The notes under the pieces are model-generated. The model searched no databases. It saw nothing but the letters and a program-made list of their open reading frames with translations, and was not told the DNA's origin. From positions 1-28,375 of the forward strand of contig CAZBCK010000006.1 in assembly GCA_964490635.1 (NCBI GenBank): a DNA stretch of 28,375 nucleotides. The letters run 5' to 3'. Both the position numbers and the translations under genes were made by a program. The DNA is from JAYEHC01 sp964490635. Lineage in GTDB: Bacteria > Patescibacteriota > Minisyncoccia > JAHIHE01 > JAGLIN01. How positions within the stretch are numbered: position 1 is the first letter of the stretch; every line of letters starts with the position of its first letter. Shown in pieces: positions 23,627-28,375 of this stretch.

Positions 23627-23841
23627 ACTTCCTCGCTTTCCTGTCATTCCGGAAAATTTCGGAGCGATAGCGAAAAAATTTATCTGGAATCCGGTAAGCC
23701 TCAATAAACAATATCTTTCGTATAATTTTTCAAAATGAGACAAACTAGATTACGGATATTTTTTCCGGAGTTTATGCTGATAAAGATCAGTACCATCGCT
23801 CCGGAAAATTTCGGAATGACAAGCAGGGAAAGCGAGAAAGT
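23627..23841. mobile_element. MITE-like element between pilM and pilN
   Basis: About 215 bases. The left end ACTTCCTCGCTTTCCTGTCA (from 23627) and the right end read in reverse, ACTTTCTCGCTTTCCCTGCT (from 23841), are inverted copies and both continue into GTCATTCCGG...CGGAGCGAT. The inside is AT-rich. It supplies an in-frame false N-terminus to pilN and splits an operon that is usually compact. Confidence 0.75.
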
Positions 23842-23863
23842 CCTAACGCTATTATAATATTTA

Positions 23864-24922
23864 TTATTCAGCTCCTCTCATTGCAAGACCTAACACAGTT
23901 ACGAATACAAGCGATTCGTTTCTTGAAATTGGCGGAATTTTTTTATCTTTAGAGGAAATAATATTAACCCAAGGATTTCCTTTTTCAATTTCCTTTTTTA
24001 TCCTGAGAGATAAAAAAGAACTCATACCTGCCATTTTCGCCTCTCCGCCACAAATTATGACCTTAGCAATATCTGATTCTGACTTGAAATATTCATTGTA
24101 ATAATCCATAAGATTATTTATATATTTTATCATTTCATAAAGTGACGGCTGGATAATTTTATATATATCTTTATGTTCATCAGTAAGCCCCAGTCCGCAT
24201 TTTTTTCTAATCTTATCGGCTTTTTCCCCACTAATTCCAAGCTTTTTTGAAATAATCTCACTAAAACTATTACCACAAATTGGAATACTCGCGGTAAACT
24301 GAACGGCTGGATTTTTAAATATTATAAATCCCGTTCTATCTTTTCCCAAATCTATTATAAGTATCGGTTTTGATGATTGCTTATCATTGATTAGGCTTCT
24401 TGTTATGGCAACTGATTCAATTTCCGCAGCGATTGGTTTTAATCCTGCTTTTTTCAAAACAGAAGAATAGGAGTCAACAAGTTGACTTGGAACCATTGCC
24501 ATCAGAACTTTGATTATTTTAGCGTCATCACTCGGTAAAACTTGCCAATCTATATATGACTCATTGATATTTATTGGAAATAATTGTTCAGCTTCGCATC
24601 TCATTGCATCTTCTATGTCTTGTTCTTCCATTCGCGGAAGCTCCACAACTCGAATAAACCCTTTTGTTTCAGGTATTGAATAAATAACAAATTCCGATTT
24701 TATCGGATTTGGCTTTGAATTTAATAATGCTTTTTTGATGAACTCAACAACTATTTCTTCGTTTTTTATTTCTCCATTTTCTATCAGCCCCACCGGCAAA
24801 TCTTCTCGCCCATAAGCATAAATTTTCATTTTATCGTTCTTTCCTTTAAGCTGGGCAACCTTAATGGATTGATCGCTAAAATCAAGTCCAAAAGCATTTA
24901 GATTGTCATTAAAAATTGACAT
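23864..24922 (-). CDS. pilM: type IV pilus assembly ATPase-like protein PilM
   Basis: Actin/FtsA-like protein of 352 residues that forms the cytoplasmic ring of the alignment complex and binds the N-terminus of PilN. Visible landmarks are FGLDFSDQSIKVAQLKG (11-27, phosphate 1 loop), VIYSIPETKGFIRVVELPRM, EQDIEDAMRCEAEQLFPI, the second ATP loop LIIDLGKDRTGFIIF near 200 and IICGGEAKMAGM near 300. Length and motif order match PilM throughout. It is followed by pilN, pilO and the small membrane protein. The start ATG at 24922 has no Shine-Dalgarno site. Confidence 0.93.
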   Translation of the reverse strand: MSIFNDNLNAFGLDFSDQSIKVAQLKGKNDKMKIYAYGREDLPVGLIENGEIKNEEIVVEFIKKALLNSKPNPIKSEFVIYSIPETKGFIRVVELPRMEEQDIEDAMRCEAEQLFPININESYIDWQVLPSDDAKIIKVLMAMVPSQLVDSYSSVLKKAGLKPIAAEIESVAITRSLINDKQSSKPILIIDLGKDRTGFIIFKNPAVQFTASIPICGNSFSEIISKKLGISGEKADKIRKKCGLGLTDEHKDIYKIIQPSLYEMIKYINNLMDYYNEYFKSESDIAKVIICGGEAKMAGMSSFLSLRIKKEIEKGNPWVNIISSKDKKIPPISRNESLVFVTVLGLAMRGAE

Positions 24923-24957
24923 AATAAACAGATGTTAGAAAATTTATGGAGACTGGT

Positions 24958-25042
24958 AGAAATTAATAGAAACTTAGTTGTTCTGTAATAAACAACAATT
25001 AAATTTCAACTAATTTCGTAAAGCGAATTTCTATTAATTTCT
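24958..25042. repeat. inverted repeat between the PilX-like gene and pilM
   Basis: Perfect 15-base arms AGAAATTAATAGAAA (24958-24972) and its complement (25028-25042), with the adjoining CTTAGTTG and CAACTAAT also pairing. It fills most of the 125-base gap. No T-run typical of a terminator follows on the minus strand. Confidence 0.75.
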
Positions 25043-25047
25043 GGTTT

Positions 25048-26661
25048 TTAATTTTCACTCCATGACAACACTTCAAAATTCTCGGTTGTTGGGAACGAAG
25101 GAGGAGGACTGAAAGTAAGATTATTATTATAAATAGTTGATGTTTCATCATATCCGTCAACCGTTACCCAAGGACCACCACCAGTCACCCATGTCCAAGT
25201 CCAAAACAAATTGGTAATTACTCCACCATAAACTTCTATCTTAGTTTTTATACTATGAGAAGAATAATATCGATAAAAGACATGTCCTTTTTGCGAAAGT
25301 AAAGTTGCATCAATCGTCAATTCATCAGGAGCATATCTCGGAACCAGAATATCTCCCTGCGCTATCAGCCCCAAACAATTAGTTCCATCATATCTTTCTC
25401 CATCAGGGTATTTAATGTCATCGTTTATTCTAATTTTGGCAAAATCACTTCCACCGTCCAATTTTGCCGCCGCAACGGTTACCCTTCCTTTGACCACTCC
25501 GTCAACCCAGATATTGTCTTCAATAAATATAACTCCATTTTCAGGAATATCATAATCACCTCCAACCTGTTCAAGCGCTGAAGGTCCATCATCAATTTCT
25601 TCCGCTTCTTGCTGCCAAGAACTAATTTCATAATCATAATATTTAACTTGTTCTTTTAAAGATTTGATTTTATAAACATTAAAGGTTGCGTCTGAATTAA
25701 ATCTTATTAAATATCCCTCAATCGAACAATCGTTTGGACAAGTATCATAGGTTTCGCTGCCGGTACAATTACCATTATTACAGCCTGCCGCACAATCTGC
25801 CGCACAGCCGCCATGACTCTCTGTTTTGTCACAAACACCATTTCCACAAATTCCAGCATTTCCGCCAAAGTATGTCCCACCGCTCAAGGCATCAGTTTTT
25901 ATATTCGCCAGACTAACAGTAAAAAGATCAAAATCAATCGGCGATACTGGAAAACGCCAAAGAGTAGTTGGTCCGCCAGATCCCCAAATTCCCGGCTTGG
26001 TCCCACTGCAACCGTGTCCCGTCCCACTACAACTGTAGGTAGCAACAGCACTGGTTACTTCAGCATCGCAAGTATCATCAAACCTGATTCCGCCATTAGA
26101 ATGCAACGGACCGGAAGTCGCCTCGCCTAAGCCAATCCAAATCGGAGAATGCGTTAAAAAACTATACTCTGCCAAAGACCTTTTCCCTATCAGTGCGGTA
26201 ATTTTTTTTCGAGTGCCGCTAACTCCATAAGCATATCCGGTTGATTCAATTGAGTTTATTGTTGACCCTATTCCTGACGGAGTTATTTTTAAAGAAAATT
26301 GTCCAATAATATCACCATCATAGTCTTTGTAATCATGAACATAAGGACCGCAAACACCCTCGCAATCTTCCGGTTCTGAAGTTAGATCAGGATCACCGCA
26401 ACACCAGTCATTTCCATCTTTATAGTCAGAACTATTATGAGCCAAATGCCACTTATAATAATTTACTCCTGCTTCCGCGACCTGCAGAGATTGCGTTTGC
26501 CTGACTTTTCTAACCGTATTTTTATGACTGGTAACAGACCAGCTAATAAGAGAAACGCCAAAAATAATAAAGACTGACGCAACTATCAAAATCAAAGGAA
26601 CAGCTATGCCAGATTGGCTTGCATAATTTGTAATTTGTAATTTGTAGTGATTTTGTTTCAT
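25048..26661 (-). CDS. PilX-like minor pilin-related protein with cysteine-rich insert
   Basis: Protein of 537 residues, probably exported by the type IV pilus machinery. The hydrophobic helix (about 19-41) follows QSG, a plausible prepilin peptidase site, and has a proline in place of the usual T/E pattern, as PilX-type proteins do; VAEAGVNYYKW (61-71) is the conserved segment after the helix. The middle has PIWIGLGEATSGPLHSNGGI (173-192), seen in large PilX-like proteins. Residues 272-312 form two cysteine-rich units, CGNGVCDKTE...CAADC and CNNGNCTGSE...CPNDC. The rest is beta-rich. N-terminal residues 5-13 (HYKLQITNY) come from a tandem repeat. It may be a tip or surface adhesin of the pilus. 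The start ATG at 26661 is the only reasonable one. Confidence 0.82.
   Translation of the reverse strand: MKQNHYKLQITNYASQSGIAVPLILIVASVFIIFGVSLISWSVTSHKNTVRKVRQTQSLQVAEAGVNYYKWHLAHNSSDYKDGNDWCCGDPDLTSEPEDCEGVCGPYVHDYKDYDGDIIGQFSLKITPSGIGSTINSIESTGYAYGVSGTRKKITALIGKRSLAEYSFLTHSPIWIGLGEATSGPLHSNGGIRFDDTCDAEVTSAVATYSCSGTGHGCSGTKPGIWGSGGPTTLWRFPVSPIDFDLFTVSLANIKTDALSGGTYFGGNAGICGNGVCDKTESHGGCAADCAAGCNNGNCTGSETYDTCPNDCSIEGYLIRFNSDATFNVYKIKSLKEQVKYYDYEISSWQQEAEEIDDGPSALEQVGGDYDIPENGVIFIEDNIWVDGVVKGRVTVAAAKLDGGSDFAKIRINDDIKYPDGERYDGTNCLGLIAQGDILVPRYAPDELTIDATLLSQKGHVFYRYYSSHSIKTKIEVYGGVITNLFWTWTWVTGGGPWVTVDGYDETSTIYNNNLTFSPPPSFPTTENFEVLSWSEN
26620..26646. repeat. TTTGTAA tandem repeat at the start of the PilX-like gene
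   Basis: Three units of AATTTGTA in a row (TAATTTGTAATTTGTAATTT), encoding KLQITNYA on the minus strand near the start of the protein, before the prepilin-like helix. Confidence 0.7.
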
Positions 26662-26687
26662 ATTTGCAATATATAAACATGTAACGC

Positions 26688-26728
26688 AAAATGTATAACT
26701 TGTAACACATTTTATTGTTATACATTTT
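26688..26728. repeat. inverted repeat AAAATGTATAAC
   Basis: Perfect 12-base arms at 26688-26699 and 26717-26728 with a 17-base spacer, in the gap upstream of the PilX-like gene. Similar TTGTAAC and GTTATAC blocks flank it. It may be a hairpin in the leader of the PilX-like transcript or a repeat relic. Confidence 0.65.
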
Positions 26729-26746
26729 CGTTATACAACCTAATTC

Positions 26747-26796
26747 CCGTCTCATTGCAATCTCTTAGTAAAGAACTACAACGAGAAAACATACGG
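26747..26796. repeat. degenerate copy of the 19895 repeat
   Basis: CCGTCTCATTGCAATCTCTT and the bases following it align with 19891-19940 over about 45 bases with scattered changes, but the hairpin arms are no longer perfect. It ends at the stop codon of the permease pseudogene. Confidence 0.5.
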
Positions 26797-26797
26797 T

Positions 26798-28005
26798 TTA
26801 TTTATACCTCAACGCGTCCAATGGATTTAATTTTGCCGCGCGTCTTGCAGGATAGAAACCGGTCATCAACCCAACCGTCGTTGAAAAAACAAGAATCATT
26901 AGCATAAATTCAATTGGGATATAAAACAAATCAACTTTATCGCCCCCGAATGAACCAGCTAATTTATTTACTCCAAAATTAAAAATTTCAGACGCTCCGA
27001 TGCCGGTAAGAATTCCGCTCACTCCGCCCAAGAAACCAATTAAAACCGCTTCCACTAAAAATGTTTTTTTAATATCACCGTTGGAAGCTCCCAATGATTT
27101 CATTATTCCTATTTCTTGCGTCCTTTCCAAAAGCGCGATGGTCATCGTATTAAACATTCCAATCGCTGAAACCATTAAAGCGACTGCTCCAAAAAACGAT
27201 AAAACAATCTGCACAGCCTAAAATATCTTGTTCGCTTCTTCTATTGTATCCGATAAAGCCGAAATGGTAAAACCCATTTCTATTATTTCTCCTCTTACTT
27301 TTTCTATTTCATTTTTATCTGACACTTTGATCTTTACTCTGGAAAAATTTGGTAGGTTTAGATAACTTACACCCACAAATGGAATATAGGCATAAGAGGA
27401 TAATTCATCATCTATCACTCCAATAATTTCAAAATCGTTCTCCAGATTAACCTCTTCCACTTCCTCAATTATATCCTCAGAATTTTCTTGTTTTTTGAGT
27501 AAATATAATTTAATTGAGGCTATATTTGAAATAGCGCTGTCGTAATCCGATATATCAAATACTTTCAAAACAGCAGATGAGATAACAATTTTACGCGATT
27601 CTTCTTCAAACAATCTCCCCCGCTTCCACCTCGGTTCCCGAAAGCTTAAAATATGGGCTTGACAGCATTGATAGTTATTCCGCTTGTTAATCCTTCAATC
27701 TCCACTTGCGCCGTAATCGCCGTTATCGGACTTACCTCAGTTACTTCCGGAATTGCTTCTATTTTTTCCAGATTTTTATTATTTAACTTAATTACTGACG
27801 ATGATTCCGAAAAAATATCCAAGCTCAACAGAGCATCGGAGGTCGTGATTTGTTCCAAGATGGTTTTTTGCAAACCAAAACCGAGAGACACCAAAAACAA
27901 AATGGTGCCTATTCCAACTCCGATTCCCATAACAGTAAGATATGTCCGCAGTTTATTCGTTCTGAAAACCCTTGTTGCTAATTGCAAGATGTCTGTTATT
28001 TGCAT
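26798..28005 (-). pseudogene. MacB/FtsX-like ABC transporter permease, broken in three places
   Basis: Three consecutive fragments form one permease. The first (from ATG 28005) has the N-terminal helix and start of the outer MacB core domain (NKLRTYLTVMGIGVGIGTIL). The second (about 27617-27221) continues the core domain (LFEEESRKIVISSAVLKVF). The third has the last three helices with the family motif TQEIGIMKSLGAS and ends ARRAAKLNPLDALRYK. Removing one T from the TTTT at 27648-27651 and one G from the GGGGG at 27617-27621 (minus-strand bases) restores KPIFKLSGTEVEAGRLFEEES, and the TAG at 27218-27220 then sits within NKIF-X-AVQIVL. The repaired length is exactly 402 codons, normal for this family. 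No ATP-binding subunit is inside the window. Confidence 0.85.
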
Positions 28006-28029
28006 AAATGGCTATGCCAAAATTAAAGT

Positions 28030-28238
28030 GCCATTCTAAACTCGTTTCAGAATCTTCGTTATCTTAGATTTTGATTTATACTATTTAGTGCCATACTTTC
28101 ATCTACGACACAAACACGATTATCTTTATTATAATAATAATACAATTATTGTATTTTCAATTTATTCAAAAGTTTTGTGATTCATAGATTTAATTAGTTG
28201 TAAAAGAAAGCAGATTCTGAAACAAGTTCAGAATTGAC
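28030..28238. mobile_element. MITE-like element, GTCATTCTGAAC family, copy 2
   Basis: A 209-base unit upstream of the permease pseudogene. The left end (28030-28055, GCCATTCTAAACTCGTTTCA and onward) and the right end (28212-28238, AGATTCTGAAACAAGTTCAG and onward) are inverted copies of the ends of the 6510-6724 element. The inside, read in reverse, has TTGAAAATACAATAATTGTA, close to TTGAAAACACAATAATTGTA in copy 1, so the two copies are inverted relative to each other. Confidence 0.75.
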
Positions 28239-28262
28239 AGAAAATAACTTTCCCAAATAATT

Positions 28263-28375
28263 CTATCCTTCAATAACTCTCAAAGTCATTTTTAATTCAA
28301 TATTTCCGGGATTGGCAATGATTCCTTGATTAAGTATTTCTATCGCTTCATCTTTTTTTCCGTTTTCATCCAGCA
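28263..28375 (-). CDS. TPR-containing protein, C-terminal end (partial)
   Basis: The last 37 codons of a gene that continues beyond the window. The peptide LDENGKKDEAIEILNQGI followed by IANPGNIELK is the end of one tetratricopeptide repeat and the first part of the next (A-I-E-I-L...G...NP pattern), then TLRVIEG and a TAG stop. TPR proteins are scaffolds; nothing more can be said from this fragment. The MITE-like element follows 24 bases after the stop. Confidence 0.75.
   Translation of the reverse strand, partial: LDENGKKDEAIEILNQGIIANPGNIELKMTLRVIEG

Noticed and set aside
23600..23743. N-terminal 48-codon extension of PilN
   Set aside because: The residues are encoded by an inverted-repeat element, and the typical PilN start MIKINLLSP begins at 23599.
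25813..26130. Plus-strand frame of 105 codons opposite the PilX-like gene
   Set aside because: It mirrors codon bias of the opposite strand, has no plausible start region and overlaps conserved PilX-like motifs.
27218..27220. Reading TAG as an amino acid (recoded stop) in the permease
   Set aside because: TAG ends other genes here, for example at 52 and 17657, and two frameshifts in the same permease point to decay or sequence error instead.
27617..27651. Programmed frameshifting to join the permease fragments
   Set aside because: Two separate shifts of the same sign within 30 bases plus a stop later are not known for this family; a broken gene is simpler, though read checking is needed.

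Overview
The window is about 28 kb of AT-rich bacterial DNA. Nearly every gene is on the minus strand; the one clear exception is a small gene at 17240-17659. The content suggests a small-genome uncultured bacterium of the Patescibacteria (CPR) type. This is an inference from the PilX/PilM/PilN/PilO set next to a MacB-like permease, the many GT2, GT4 and GT-C glycosyltransferases, the scarcity of Shine-Dalgarno sites, and intergenic space full of short inverted repeats. TAA, TAG and TGA all serve as stops, so the standard bacterial code fits.

Layout from left to right. 52-6458: cell-surface glycan cluster with three GT2 enzymes (two are tandem paralogs flanking a methyltransferase), a second SAM methyltransferase and a GT4. 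6773-15552: a polyprenyl-phosphate glycosyltransferase of the DPM/ArnC type, a GT39-like membrane enzyme and UDP-glucose 6-dehydrogenase (three tightly overlapping genes), then three more polytopic GT-C-like membrane proteins. 15758-15837: tRNA-Leu(UAG). 15981-21144: three GT4 enzymes and a short Wzz-like chain-length protein, interrupted by the plus-strand cysteine-rich gene. 21164-21731: RNase HI and tRNA-Arg(UCU). 21784-26661: type IV pilus assembly genes (pilM, pilN, pilO, a small membrane protein in the position where pilP often lies, and a PilX-like minor pilin). 26798-28005: a MacB/FtsX-like permease broken by two +1 homopolymer insertions and an amber codon. 28263-28375: the end of a TPR protein.

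Functionally, the dehydrogenase would supply UDP-glucuronate. The GT2 and GT4 enzymes would build a glycan on a lipid carrier in the cytoplasm. The DPM-like enzyme would make polyprenyl-phosphate sugars, which the GT-C enzymes would use on the outer face of the membrane. The Wzz-like protein may influence chain length. No flippase or polymerase is seen here. The pilus genes form a second, independent module.

The most unusual property is repeat content. Almost every longer intergenic gap holds a miniature element with inverted ends. In addition, eight genes (all four GT4 enzymes, three GT-C proteins and RNase HI) carry short, mostly palindromic repeat sequences inside the reading frame, translated without stops, at predicted loops or linkers. 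In all four GT4 enzymes one such insertion lies close to the linker between the two Rossmann domains. This resembles in principle the Rickettsia palindromic elements, but with several unrelated sequence families in one small region.
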